From an uncultured Prevotellaceae bacterium (lineage in GTDB: Bacteria; Bacteroidota; Bacteroidia; Bacteroidales; Bacteroidaceae): a stretch of 64,000 bases of DNA. The translations under genes were made by a program, and so were the position numbers. Shown one piece after another: positions 7,549 through 17,200 of this stretch. The notes below the pieces were generated by a model. That model was not told where the DNA came from, did no database searches, and saw only the letters and a program-made list of their open reading frames with translations. Location of the stretch: the NCBI GenBank assembly GCA_900316475.1, contig ONDA01000008.1, positions 62,001 through 126,000 on the forward strand, in the 5' to 3' direction. Within the stretch, counting starts at the first letter, position 1. The number at the start of each line of letters is the position of its first letter.

Positions 7549-9294
7549 TTACCAGAAGTAAGCATAGAAGCAGGCGCAGAGACCGATGACGACCAGTGTG
7601 CCGATGATGTCGAATGCGCCCCAGCTCTCCTTAATAGACTTCTTAAAGTCTGCCGAGAAGGTGATGGCGTCCACTTGCTCCTTTGACGGTGCGGGTGTGA
7701 AGCAGCTCACGCAGACCATCAGCAGGATGATGAATACCAGCAGCCAGCACTCGAAGATGAGCCAGTTTGTCTGCCAGAACCACGCGGTGTTCTCCCAGAA
7801 GGCGCCGTCCATAGCAGCCTTGCCGGAGTCGGTCACCACATTGGTCACCAGGCGGATCATGCCGATGAGGAAGCCGCCGATAAGACCCCATTCGCCAGCC
7901 TTCGGCGTAATCTTCTTCGAGAAGATGCCCAGGGTGAAGACAGCCACCATGGCGGGAGCTATGAGCGACTGGATGTCCTGCAGGTAAGAGTAAAGGTTGC
8001 CCATGTTCATCATGATAGGCATCCAAGCCAGTCCGAGGAGCACGACGACAACCGTTGCCATACGACCGACGAAGACGTAGTGAGCCTCGCTCATGCCCTT
8101 CTTCATGGGCTTGTAGAAGTCCTCGGTGAAGAGCGTTGCGCAGCTGTTGAAGAAGGCTGCCAGCGAAGCGACGAGGGCGCAGACGAAGCCGATGGTCACG
8201 ATACCCTTGATGCCGGCGGGCAGGATGTTCTTCACCATCATGGCAAAGGCGCCGTCGGTAGACTCGTGGTTGGTGATGTCCATCTCGATGCCGCTACCCG
8301 TCTTCAGCGACAGGGCGTAGGCAATCATGCCGGGGATGAGGAACATGAAGCAGGGGAGAATCTTGAAGAAGCCGGCAGCGATGGTACCGCGGCGGGCACG
8401 CTTCATCACCTCCTTGTTGTCCTCGCCGGGCACCTGTCCGAGCACACGCTGGACGATGTGCTGGTCGGTACACCAGTACCAGAAACCGATGATGGAGGCA
8501 CCGAGGAACACGACATAGCCCGGGAACTGCGGGTACATTGGGTCGGCCGGGTCGGGATGGAACATGTGGGTGGTGCCGAAGCCGTCGTGGGCAGCGTTGC
8601 AGACGCGCATCATCTCAGCCCAACCGGCCGTGATGCTGCCGTCGCCGAGCATGTTCAGACCGAGGAACAGCACGAGGAACGAGCCTACGATGAGGATAGG
8701 TGTCTGGATGGTGGACAGCGTCATCACACCCTTCATACCGCCGAAGACGGTGAAGACGGCGGTGATGGCAATGAGGCCGATGGCACCATACCAGAACGGG
8801 ATGCCGAGGAGGAACTTGAAGAAGATGCCACCCGTGAAGGCCGTCACCGACACCTTGGTGAGCACGTAGGCCACCAGCGTGATGATTGACAGCCACGAAC
8901 CTGTGCGCTGGGTGTAGCGGAACTTCAGGAAGTCGGGCATGGTGATAATCTTGCCCATCTTGTTGATGAGTAGTTGGTAGAAGGGTACGAAGAGCCAGCC
9001 GAGGATGAGGATCATCCAGCCCTGCATCTCCCAGTGGGCCATACCCACACCGTCCTTGGCACCTGTACCGGCGAGACCTACAAGGTGCTCGGAACCGATG
9101 TTGGCAGCAAAGATGGCCATACCGATAACATACCAAGGCTCGCCCTTACCGAAGAGGTAAGCTGAAGAGTCTTCGCCCTGCTGGGCTTTCTTGTCTTTCC
9201 AGATGGCATACCATACAGCAGCCACCACTCCACAAAGGCCGACGATGAGCACTACCCAGTCGAGCCAGATGAATTCATGTGAACTCCAATTCAT
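7549..9294 (-). CDS. Sodium:solute symporter, probably for L-arabinose
   Basis: This 581-residue inner-membrane protein of the SSS/SGLT family has about 14 predicted membrane helices. Typical family segments include NIGSEHLVGLAGTG in helix 2, GGMKGVMTLSTIQTPILI, and WYWCTDQHIVQRVLG. Substrate is inferred from context: the gene sits between an MFS sugar transporter and the AraR-type regulator in an operon that otherwise handles arabinose. SGLT-type arabinose transporters are known in Bacteroides. A second transporter in the same operon may have different affinity or carry xylose; sequence cannot decide this. Confidence 0.88.
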   Translation of the reverse strand: MNWSSHEFIWLDWVVLIVGLCGVVAAVWYAIWKDKKAQQGEDSSAYLFGKGEPWYVIGMAIFAANIGSEHLVGLAGTGAKDGVGMAHWEMQGWMILILGWLFVPFYQLLINKMGKIITMPDFLKFRYTQRTGSWLSIITLVAYVLTKVSVTAFTGGIFFKFLLGIPFWYGAIGLIAITAVFTVFGGMKGVMTLSTIQTPILIVGSFLVLFLGLNMLGDGSITAGWAEMMRVCNAAHDGFGTTHMFHPDPADPMYPQFPGYVVFLGASIIGFWYWCTDQHIVQRVLGQVPGEDNKEVMKRARRGTIAAGFFKILPCFMFLIPGMIAYALSLKTGSGIEMDITNHESTDGAFAMMVKNILPAGIKGIVTIGFVCALVASLAAFFNSCATLFTEDFYKPMKKGMSEAHYVFVGRMATVVVVLLGLAWMPIMMNMGNLYSYLQDIQSLIAPAMVAVFTLGIFSKKITPKAGEWGLIGGFLIGMIRLVTNVVTDSGKAAMDGAFWENTAWFWQTNWLIFECWLLVFIILLMVCVSCFTPAPSKEQVDAITFSADFKKSIKESWGAFDIIGTLVVIGLCACFYAYFW

Positions 9295-9322
9295 AATACT
9301 TCTTTTGTTTTGTAATTAGTTC

Positions 9323-10792
9323 TTATTTGCGATTTTTCCACATGGCGGTCATGTCCTCCAGCGTCTTGCCTTTCGTCTCAGGCACTAAGCGCCAGACGAA
9401 GAGGGCGGCGATGATGCAGATGATGCCGTAGAGACCGTAGGTGAACCAGTGACCGAAGTCGTCGCCCTCCGTCAGGTGCATGTTGAACATAGGCACGAAC
9501 GAGGAACTGACGATGAAGTTGAAAATCCACTGGAAGGCAACGGCGATGGCTACGGCACCGCCACGAATGGTGTTCGGGAAAATCTCGGCTATGAGCACCC
9601 AGCAGATGGGACCCCACGAGAACATGAACGAAGCCGAATAGACCAGCAGCGAAGCGGCTGTCAACAAGGCGAGACTGTCGTTACCGAAGGTCATTGCTAC
9701 GCCGAAGGCGCCCAGAGCCATGCCTAACGAGCCGGAGATGAGCAGTGGCTTGCGTCCCCACTTCTCGACCGTAAACACGGCCACCAGCGTGAACGTGATG
9801 TTGATGATGCCCATGAAGACGGTCAGCATCATCGGGTCGTCCATGCCCATATCGCCGAAGATGCGCGGAGCGTAGTAGAGCACGGCATTGATGCCCACGG
9901 CCTGCTGGAATACCGACAGCATGATGCCGACGAAGATGCAGACGAAGCCGTAGGTCAACAGCTTCTCGGTCTTCACAACCATCGTGTCCTTGATGTCCTG
10001 CAGAATCTGGGCGGCCTTGCTCGAACCGTTAATCTTCGACAGGATGCCCAGAGCCTTCTGGTCCTGGCCGATGCTGACGAGATAGCGAGGCGTCTCGGGC
10101 ACGAAGCAGATGAGCAGGGCGAAGAGTCCTGCGGGCACGGCCTCGCTTCCGAACATATAGCGCCAGCCGGTAGTCACCGTCCACTGTGCGGCGGGGTTGA
10201 TGGCGGCGATGCCCTTGCCCATCTCCTCGACGAGCGGCTGGATGTGGTCGCCAAGGATGAAGAAGTTGACGAAGTAGACCACCAGCTGACCGAAGATGAT
10301 GGCAAACTGGTTCCACGACACCAGCATGCCGCGAATGTTTGAGGGTGCCACCTCGCCGATATACATCGGGCAGATGGCGGATGCCAAGCCTACGCCGATG
10401 CCTCCTATGACGCGGTAGATGTTGAACATGATGAGCAGCGAGTAGGTGGGCTGGCCGTATTCGAAGAACATAAACTCAGGCTCCATCGAGCCGAGTGCTG
10501 ATACGAAGAACAGCAGACCGGCAATGATGAGCGACTTCTTACGTCCCAGATTGGTGGCCAGGAAGCCTGAGAGGGCTGAACCGATGATACAGCCTATCAG
10601 GGCGCTTGCTGAGGTGAAACCGTGCCAGCCGTCGGTGTAGGCAAAGTCCTTGGCTTCCATGAAGAAAGCCTGCAGACCTTTCTCGGCACCCGATATGACA
10701 GCAGTGTCATAACCGAACAGCAGACCGCCGAGGACGGCCACCATCACAATACTGATCAGATAGCTCTTGCTACCGTTTTCTGTCTGTGCCAT
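9323..10792 (-). CDS. MFS sugar porter (XylE/AraE type)
   Basis: This 489-residue, 12-helix transporter has the sugar-porter signatures: GGLLFGYDTAVISG in helix 1, the first-loop motif LGRKKSLI, PMYIGEVAPSNIRGMLVSW after helix 4, RYLVSIGQDQKA, QQAVGINAVLYYAPRIF in helix 7, and VPETKGKTLED at the end. These proteins bring pentoses or hexoses across the inner membrane with protons. The long loop between helices 1 and 2 is as in bacterial XylE. It starts 6 bp after the mutarotase gene in the arabinose operon, so L-arabinose or D-xylose is the likely substrate. Confidence 0.9.
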   Translation of the reverse strand: MAQTENGSKSYLISIVMVAVLGGLLFGYDTAVISGAEKGLQAFFMEAKDFAYTDGWHGFTSASALIGCIIGSALSGFLATNLGRKKSLIIAGLLFFVSALGSMEPEFMFFEYGQPTYSLLIMFNIYRVIGGIGVGLASAICPMYIGEVAPSNIRGMLVSWNQFAIIFGQLVVYFVNFFILGDHIQPLVEEMGKGIAAINPAAQWTVTTGWRYMFGSEAVPAGLFALLICFVPETPRYLVSIGQDQKALGILSKINGSSKAAQILQDIKDTMVVKTEKLLTYGFVCIFVGIMLSVFQQAVGINAVLYYAPRIFGDMGMDDPMMLTVFMGIINITFTLVAVFTVEKWGRKPLLISGSLGMALGAFGVAMTFGNDSLALLTAASLLVYSASFMFSWGPICWVLIAEIFPNTIRGGAVAIAVAFQWIFNFIVSSSFVPMFNMHLTEGDDFGHWFTYGLYGIICIIAALFVWRLVPETKGKTLEDMTAMWKNRK

Positions 10793-10798
10793 AGTCGT

Positions 10799-11983
10799 TT
10801 ACTTGATTGAGAATTTGTAGGCAGCGTGGCTGTAGTACTTCTCGCCGGGATTCAGCACGGGGCTGGCCCATTCTGGATGGTTGGGGCTGTCGGGATACTT
10901 CTGGCTCTCCAGGCAGATGCTGACGTGCTGCGGGTAGTGCTTGCCCAGCTTGCGGACGATATTCTCTTCGCCGCCGACGCCCTGGAAGTTGCCGCTGTAG
11001 ACCTGTACGCCAGGCTCGTTGGTGTACATCTCCATGAAGATGCCCGTCTTGGGGCTGTAGAGCGATGCACAGACCTGCTTGTCGTCGCCATTGGTGTTCA
11101 GGCACCAGTTGTGGTCGTAGCCGTGAGCGTTCTTTATCTGGTAGTATTCAGAGTGGATGCTGTCGCCCACAGCGTGCGGTGTGCGGAAGTCCATTGGCGT
11201 ACCCTCGACAGGCAGAATCTTTCCTGTGGGCATATAGCTCTCGTCGCTCTCGGTGAAGTTGTCGGCATTCACGTAGAGCACCTGGTCGTAGCCGGCGTTC
11301 TCCAAGTCGCCTGAGAGGTTATAGTAGTTGTGGTTCGTCTGGTTGATGATGGTTGGTTTGTCGGTAGTAGCCTCCCACGTGATGTCCAGCGTGTTGCCGT
11401 CCACAATCTTGTAGGTTGTCGTGGCCGTCACGGTGCCGGGGAATCCGTTTTCGCCGTCCTCGGCAACGATGGTCAGCTTCAGCGTCTGGTCGTCTGTCTG
11501 CTCAGCCTTGTAGACCTTGTTCATCCAGCCCGTGTCGCCGCCGCCGTGCAGACAGTGGTTGCGTCCGCCGGGGTGCCTGTCGTTCTGCTTCAGCTGGATA
11601 GTGTCGCCGTTCAGCACGAAGCGTCCCATGTTGATGCGGTTGGCATAGCGTCCTACGCTTGAGCCGTAGTCTGTAGGCGTCTTCTGGGTGTCCATGTACT
11701 GGGCGATATTGTCGAAGCCCAATACGACGTCAACCAGCGAGTCGTTCTTGTCGGGCACCATCAGCGAGACGACACGTCCGCCGTAGTTGGTGATGCACAC
11801 CTCCATGCCCTTTTCGCCCTTCAGCGTGTAAAGCTTGACGGTGTCGCCATTCACAATTGTGTCAAACTTGGCAGGGTTCAGTCCCGATGCCGTGAGCTGC
11901 GGAGCGCTTTGTCCGCCAGCACAGGCTGTCAGCATTGCTGTTGCAGCGCTGAAGCCCATGATAATACCTTTCAGGTTTTTCAT
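10799..11983 (-). CDS. galM: Aldose 1-epimerase (mutarotase), lipoprotein
   Basis: The 394-residue product begins with a lipoprotein signal peptide whose lipobox LTAC places the mature Cys at residue 21, so it is likely anchored facing the periplasm. The rest is a full GalM domain. Landmarks are TNYGGRVVSLMVPDK, GRYANRINMGRF, NRHPGGRNHCLHGG with the acid-base His, INQTNHNYYNLSG, and GYDHNWCLN. It interconverts alpha and beta anomers of aldose sugars, here presumably arabinose released from plant polymers before uptake. It is the first gene of the operon, so the promoter and control sites should lie in the gap upstream of 11983. Confidence 0.92.
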   Translation of the reverse strand: MKNLKGIIMGFSAATAMLTACAGGQSAPQLTASGLNPAKFDTIVNGDTVKLYTLKGEKGMEVCITNYGGRVVSLMVPDKNDSLVDVVLGFDNIAQYMDTQKTPTDYGSSVGRYANRINMGRFVLNGDTIQLKQNDRHPGGRNHCLHGGGDTGWMNKVYKAEQTDDQTLKLTIVAEDGENGFPGTVTATTTYKIVDGNTLDITWEATTDKPTIINQTNHNYYNLSGDLENAGYDQVLYVNADNFTESDESYMPTGKILPVEGTPMDFRTPHAVGDSIHSEYYQIKNAHGYDHNWCLNTNGDDKQVCASLYSPKTGIFMEMYTNEPGVQVYSGNFQGVGGEENIVRKLGKHYPQHVSICLESQKYPDSPNHPEWASPVLNPGEKYYSHAAYKFSIK

Positions 11984-12029
11984 TTTAGTTGGTTTTTAGT
12001 TTAATTAAACTGATTTTTCCAAATTTGGG

Positions 12030-12041
12030 TGTAAATTTACA
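12030..12041. promoter_or_regulatory. Candidate AraR operator upstream of the arabinose operon
   Basis: TGTAAATTTACA is a perfect 12-bp palindrome, 47-58 bp before the galM start, inside an A+T-rich control region. Its position before the first gene of an operon that encodes its own regulator makes it the best operator candidate. No convincing TAnnTTTG box with correct spacing was found, so the exact promoter is unresolved. Confidence 0.45.
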
Positions 12042-12072
12042 ACTTTATTTTCAAACGGCCATAAAAAAAACG

Positions 12073-12112
12073 AAAAAAAAAGCGGTAAGGTGTGTTTTTT
12101 ACACCCTACCGC
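12073..12112 (-). terminator. Rho-independent terminator of rpsA
   Basis: A 12-bp stem with one mismatch, GCGGTAAGGTGT (12082-12093) with ACACCCTACCGC (12101-12112), is followed on the minus strand by nine T residues. It lies 28 bp after the rpsA stop. Confidence 0.9.
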
Positions 12113-12140
12113 CATTATTTAACGCTTTTTAAAAGTCTTT

Positions 12141-13922
12141 TTACTCGCCTTTCTCCATCTGAGCCTTCAGGTTGGCCAGAACATCGAGGTCGCCGAGCGT
12201 GGTGCTGGCAGCAACGTTCTCAATCTTCGGCGTCTCGTCCTTCTTGGCGCGAGGAGCCTTCTTGGCAGCAGCCTTCTTCTCCTCGCGAGCGGGGTCCTCG
12301 AAGGTGCGGCTGTGGCTGAGGATAATGCGCTTAGAGTCCTTGTTGAACTCAATCACCTTGAAGGGCAGCTCTTCGCCCTGCTGTGCCTGTGAGCCATCCT
12401 CCTTGACGAGGTGCTTCGGGGTAGCGAAGCCTTCAACGTTCTCGTCGAGGGCAACAACGGCACCCTTCTCCAGCAGTTCGGTAATCTTACCCGTGTGGAC
12501 AGAACCTACGGTGTACTTCTCCTCGAAGACATCCCAGGGGTTCTCCTCCAGCTGCTTGTGGCCGAGGCTCAAGCGGCGGTTCTCCTTGTCGATGTCGAGC
12601 ACGATGACGTCGATAGGAGCGCCAACCTGCGTGAACTCTGAAGGATGCTTCACCTTCTTCGTCCAGCTGAGGTCGCTGATGTGAATCAGGCCGTCAACGC
12701 CTTCCTCCAGTTCAACAAACACACCGAAGTTGGTGAAGTTGCGAACCTTTGCATTGTGCTTCGAGCCAATAGGATACTTCGTCTCGATAGACTCCCAGGG
12801 GTCTTCCTTCAGCTGCTTGATGCCCAGCGACATCTTGCGCTCGTCGCGGTCGAGGGTCAGGATGACAGCCTCCACCTCGTCGCCAACCTTCAGGAACTCC
12901 TGAGCTGAACGCAGGTGCTGGCTCCACGACATCTCGCTGACGTGAATAAGACCCTCGACGCCGGGCTGAATCTCGACGAATGCGCCGTAGTCGGCAATGA
13001 CGACAACCTTACCCTTGACGTGGTCGCCAACCTTGAGGTTAGCATCCAGGGCATCCCAGGGATGCGGGGTCAGCTGCTTCAGACCGAGGGCAATGCGCTT
13101 CTTCTCGTCGTCGAAGTCGAGAATGACGACGTTGATCTTCTGGTCGAGCTCGACGACTTTCTTCGGATCGTCGACGCGGCCCCACGAGAGGTCGGTGATG
13201 TGAATCAGTCCGTCAACACCGCCAAGGTCGACGAATACACCGTAAGACGTGATGTTCTTAACAGTGCCTTCGAGAATCTGACCCTTCTCGAGCTTGCCGA
13301 TGATCTCCTTCTTCTGAGCCTCCAACTCGGCCTCGATGAGAGCCTTGTGAGAGACAACAACGTTGCGGAACTCCTGGTTAATCTTCACAATCTTGAACTC
13401 CATCGTCTTACCAACGAACTGGTCGTAGTCACGTATGGGGTGAACGTCGATTTGAGAACCGGGCAGGAAGGCCTCGATGCCGAACACGTCGACAATCATG
13501 CCACCCTTCGTGCGGCACTTGATGAAGCCCTGGACAATCTCCTCGGCCTCGAGTGCTGCATTGACGCGGTCCCAAGCCTTGCTCAGGCGAGCCTTCTTGT
13601 GCGACAGCAGGAGCTGACCCTTCTTGTCCTCGGCGCTTTCTACGTACACCTCAACGGTGTCGCCAATCTTCAGGTCGGGGTTGTAGCGGAACTCTGAAGC
13701 GGGGATAATACCGTCGCTCTTGTAGCCGATGTTGACAACAACTTCCTTCTTGTCAACCGAGATGACCTTACCGTCAACTACCTGATGGTCGGCTACCTTG
13801 TTCAGCGTTTCGTCGTAGGCCTTGTCGAGCTCTTCCTTGCTGACGTTTGCTACGGTGCCATTCTCGAACTCGTCCCAATTGAAGTCGTCGAGCGGCTTAA
13901 CGTTCTTTGTTAATTCTGACAT
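12141..13922 (-). CDS. rpsA: 30S ribosomal protein S1
   Basis: The 593-residue protein contains six S1 (OB-fold) domains at roughly 47-110, 130-195, 215-280, 300-365, 385-452 and 470-540, with recurring GVDGLIHISDLSW-type motifs in domains 3 to 6. A Lys/Ala-rich tail follows. S1 binds mRNA at the 30S platform. In Bacteroidetes, where Shine-Dalgarno pairing is little used, it is thought to matter greatly for start selection. I chose ATG 13922 because MSELTKNVKPLDDFNWDEF is the natural N-terminus; the longer frame from 13982 adds Arg-rich leader sequence. It is transcribed alone, with its own terminator. Confidence 0.96.
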   Translation of the reverse strand: MSELTKNVKPLDDFNWDEFENGTVANVSKEELDKAYDETLNKVADHQVVDGKVISVDKKEVVVNIGYKSDGIIPASEFRYNPDLKIGDTVEVYVESAEDKKGQLLLSHKKARLSKAWDRVNAALEAEEIVQGFIKCRTKGGMIVDVFGIEAFLPGSQIDVHPIRDYDQFVGKTMEFKIVKINQEFRNVVVSHKALIEAELEAQKKEIIGKLEKGQILEGTVKNITSYGVFVDLGGVDGLIHITDLSWGRVDDPKKVVELDQKINVVILDFDDEKKRIALGLKQLTPHPWDALDANLKVGDHVKGKVVVIADYGAFVEIQPGVEGLIHVSEMSWSQHLRSAQEFLKVGDEVEAVILTLDRDERKMSLGIKQLKEDPWESIETKYPIGSKHNAKVRNFTNFGVFVELEEGVDGLIHISDLSWTKKVKHPSEFTQVGAPIDVIVLDIDKENRRLSLGHKQLEENPWDVFEEKYTVGSVHTGKITELLEKGAVVALDENVEGFATPKHLVKEDGSQAQQGEELPFKVIEFNKDSKRIILSHSRTFEDPAREEKKAAAKKAPRAKKDETPKIENVAASTTLGDLDVLANLKAQMEKGE

Positions 13923-14072
13923 AATAAATGATTCTCGTGCCCCTTCTCGCGAACGGGGCGGTGACCATGACAGGCGTTGCAAGGTCGTTTCTTTAAGATG
14001 GTTAATATAAAATAGGTATGGCGCCTGTTCCGCAACCTATCTGTCCGTTTGGACAATTGGCCTGCAAAGTTA
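13923..14072 (-). promoter_or_regulatory. rpsA promoter box and structured leader
   Basis: On the minus strand, TAACTTTG (14072-14065) matches the Bacteroidetes -7 box exactly; no clear TTTG -33 box is seen at the usual distance. The resulting leader of about 135 nt contains a G+C-rich hairpin, GCCCC and GGGGC around GTTCGCGAGAA, only about 16 nt before the rpsA start codon. S1 is autoregulated in other bacteria, so this hairpin could be a control element, but that is inference. The remaining part of the 13923-14278 gap holds no gene. Confidence 0.6.
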
Positions 14073-14206
14073 CTGACTTTCAGTGAGAAAAAGCACCAGC
14101 CTCACCAAAAGCAGGCGCTTTTTACGTTTATTTAACAATTTTTCAGCGCCGAGTTGTTTCAAAACCCACGGCAATTATTAAAAAGTATTTATATCGGTGG
14201 GGGATA

Positions 14207-14238
14207 TTTGGTGGTCTCGTTTTTTATTTGTACCTTTG
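14207..14238 (+). promoter_or_regulatory. Consensus promoter of the ileS operon
   Basis: TTTG (14207-14210), a 20-nt spacer and TACCTTTG (14231-14238) match the Bacteroidetes -33/-7 consensus. Transcription should start near 14245, leaving a leader of about 35 nt before ileS. Confidence 0.85.
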
Positions 14239-14278
14239 CACGTCTATTTAAAGAAATGTAAAAAACAGCAATAGAAAC

Positions 14279-17200
14279 ATGAATAAGAGATTTGCCGAAC
14301 ATAACGGCTTGAACCTGACGCAGACGAACAACGACGTGCTGCAGATGTGGAAGGAGAAGAACGTCTTCTGGCGCTCCATCGACGAGCGCGAGGGCTGTCC
14401 GCAGTTTGTATTCTTCGAGGGGCCTCCCTCGGCCAACGGCCATCCCGGCATCCACCACGTGCTTGCACGTACCATCAAGGACACCTTCAACCGCTACAAG
14501 ACGATGCAGGGTATGCAGGTGAAGCGTAAAGCCGGCTGGGACACCCACGGCCTGCCCGTGGAGTTAGGCGTTGAGAAGGAACTGGGTATCACGAAGGCCG
14601 ACATTGACAACAAGGAGTCGGCAAAGTATATCTCTACCGAGGACTACAATCGCAAGTGCCGCGAGAACGTCATGAAGTTCACCGCCGAGTGGCGCGACCT
14701 GACGGAGCGCATCGGCTATTTCGTCGACCTTGACAACCCCTACATCACCTACGACAACAAATACATCGAGACACTGTGGTGGCTGCTGAAACAGCTTTAC
14801 GGGAAGGGACTGCTCTACAAGGGCTACACCATACAGCCTTACTCGCCGGCTGCCGGTACGGGACTGTCGAGCCACGAGCTGAACCAGCCCGGCTGCTACC
14901 GCGACGTGAAAGACACGACGTGTACGGCGCTGTTCAGGGTGAAGGCCTCCACAAGCCCCTCCAAAGAAGGGGGTGTTGAGATTCCCGTTAAAAGCGAGTG
15001 GGGACCCCTCTATTTCTTGGCGTGGACAACGACGCCGTGGACGCTGGCTGCTAACTCGGCGCTCTGCGTAGGTCCCAAGATTGACTATGTGGCCGTGGAG
15101 ACGTTCAACCCCTACAGCGGGCAGCCCATTACCGTCATACTGGCCGAAGCCCGCGTCAGTGCCTACTTCAACGAGAAGGGCAAGGACGGCGACTTCGGCG
15201 CCTTCAAGCAGGGTGACAAGATCATACCTTGGCGCATCGTGGGACGCTGCAAGGGTGTCGACCTCGTGGGTATGGAGTACGAGCAGCTGATGCCCGCCAT
15301 TAAGCCTATGGGCGACGCCTTCCGCGTCATTCCAGGCGACTACGTGACGACGGAGGATGGCGCCGGTATCGTGCATATCGCCCCGAACTTCGGTGCCGAC
15401 GATGCCTTCGTGGCCAAGAAAGCTGGCATCTGTCCCATCGTGCTGATAGACAAGAAAGGCAACGAGCGCCCCGTGGTGGACTTGCAGGGTAAGTACTTTG
15501 TCATTGACGACCTTGACCCGGCCTTTGTGGAGAACTATGTGAACACTGAGGAATGGAACAAGTTTGCAGGACGCTACGTGAAGAACGCCTACGACGACAC
15601 GCTGACCGACAAGGACGAGACGCTGGACATCAGCATCTGTATGGACCTGAAGGCACAGAACAAGGTGTTCAAGATTGAGAAGCACACCCACAACTACCCA
15701 CACTGCTGGCGTACCGACAAGCCCGTGCTCTACTATCCGCTCGACTCATGGTTCATCCGCTCGACGGCCAAGAAGGAACGTATGTTCGAACTGAACAAGA
15801 CCATCAACTGGCAGCCCGAGTCCACGGGCACAGGCCGTTTCGGCAACTGGCTCGAGAACCTGAATGACTGGAACCTCTCGCGCAGCCGCTTCTGGGGTAC
15901 ACCCCTGCCCATATGGCGCGACGAGGACGGCAAGGCTGAGAAGTGCATCGGTTCGGTAGAAGAACTCTACAACGAGATAGAGAAGGCCGTCAAGGCTGGC
16001 GTTATGGCCGAGAACCCGCTGAAGGCAAAGGGCTTTGTGCCTGGCGACATGGCGAAGGAGAACTATGACCGCATCGACCTGCACCGCCCATACGTTGACA
16101 ACATCGTGCTCGTCTCTGACGAGGGCAAGCCCATGAAGCGCGAGACAGACCTCATCGACGTGTGGTTCGACTCCGGTTCCATGCCCTACGCCCAGGTGCA
16201 CTATCCGTTTGAGAACCGCGACCTGATAGACAAGGGCGAGGCCTTCCCAGCAGACTTCATCAACGAGGGCGTCGACCAGACGCGCGGCTGGTTCTTCACC
16301 CTTCACGCTATTGCCACCATGATTTTCGACTCCGTAGCCTTCAAGAACGTCATCTCTACTGGCCTGGTGCTCGACGCCAAGGGCAACAAGATGTCGAAGC
16401 ACGTGGGTAACGTGGTGAATCCCTTCGAGATGATCGAAAAGTACGGCACTGACGCCGTCCGCTTCTACATGCTGACCAATAGCGAGCCGTGGGACAACCT
16501 GAAGTTCGACCCCGAGGGCGTCGACGAGGTGCGCCGCAAGTTCTTCGGCACCTTATATAATACGTATAGCTTCTTCGCACTCTATGCTAATGTGGACGGG
16601 TATGAGCCTAATGGGACTAAAGGAACCTATGAGGCGCCCGAGATTGACCGCTGGATTCTATCGTGCCTCAACACCCTTATCAAGGGCGTTCAGAAGGAGC
16701 TTGACAACTTCGACCCGACCCGTGCTGGCCGTCTCATAGACGCCTTCGTCAACGACGACCTCTCCAACTGGTATGTGCGCCTGAACCGCAAACGCTTCTG
16801 GGGTAAGGACATGAGCGACGACAAACGCTCGGCCTACGACACGCTCTACACCTGTCTGCTGACCGTCTCGAAGCTGATGGCTCCCTTCGCCCCGTTCTAT
16901 GCCGACCAACTCTACAAGGACCTCGGTGGCGCACTCGACAGCGTCCATCTGGACAAGTTCCCCGTAGCCGACGAGGGTCTGATTGACAAGGATCTCGAGG
17001 CACGCATGGAGATGGCTCAGAAGATCACCTCGATGGTGCTCGCCCTGCGCCGCAAGGTGAATATCAAGGTGCGCCAGCCGCTGCAGGCCATCATGGTGCC
17101 TGCCAGCGAGGAGCAGAAGAAACACATCGAGGCCGTGAAGCAGCTCATTATGAACGAGGTGAACGTCAAGGAATTGAAATTCGTTGAAGGCCAGGGCGTT

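Noticed and set aside
8080..8889. Long plus-strand frame (269 codons) opposite the SSS transporter
   Set aside because: It mirrors the coding strand of a clear membrane transporter and shows His/Glu/Asp-rich antisense composition without any domain.
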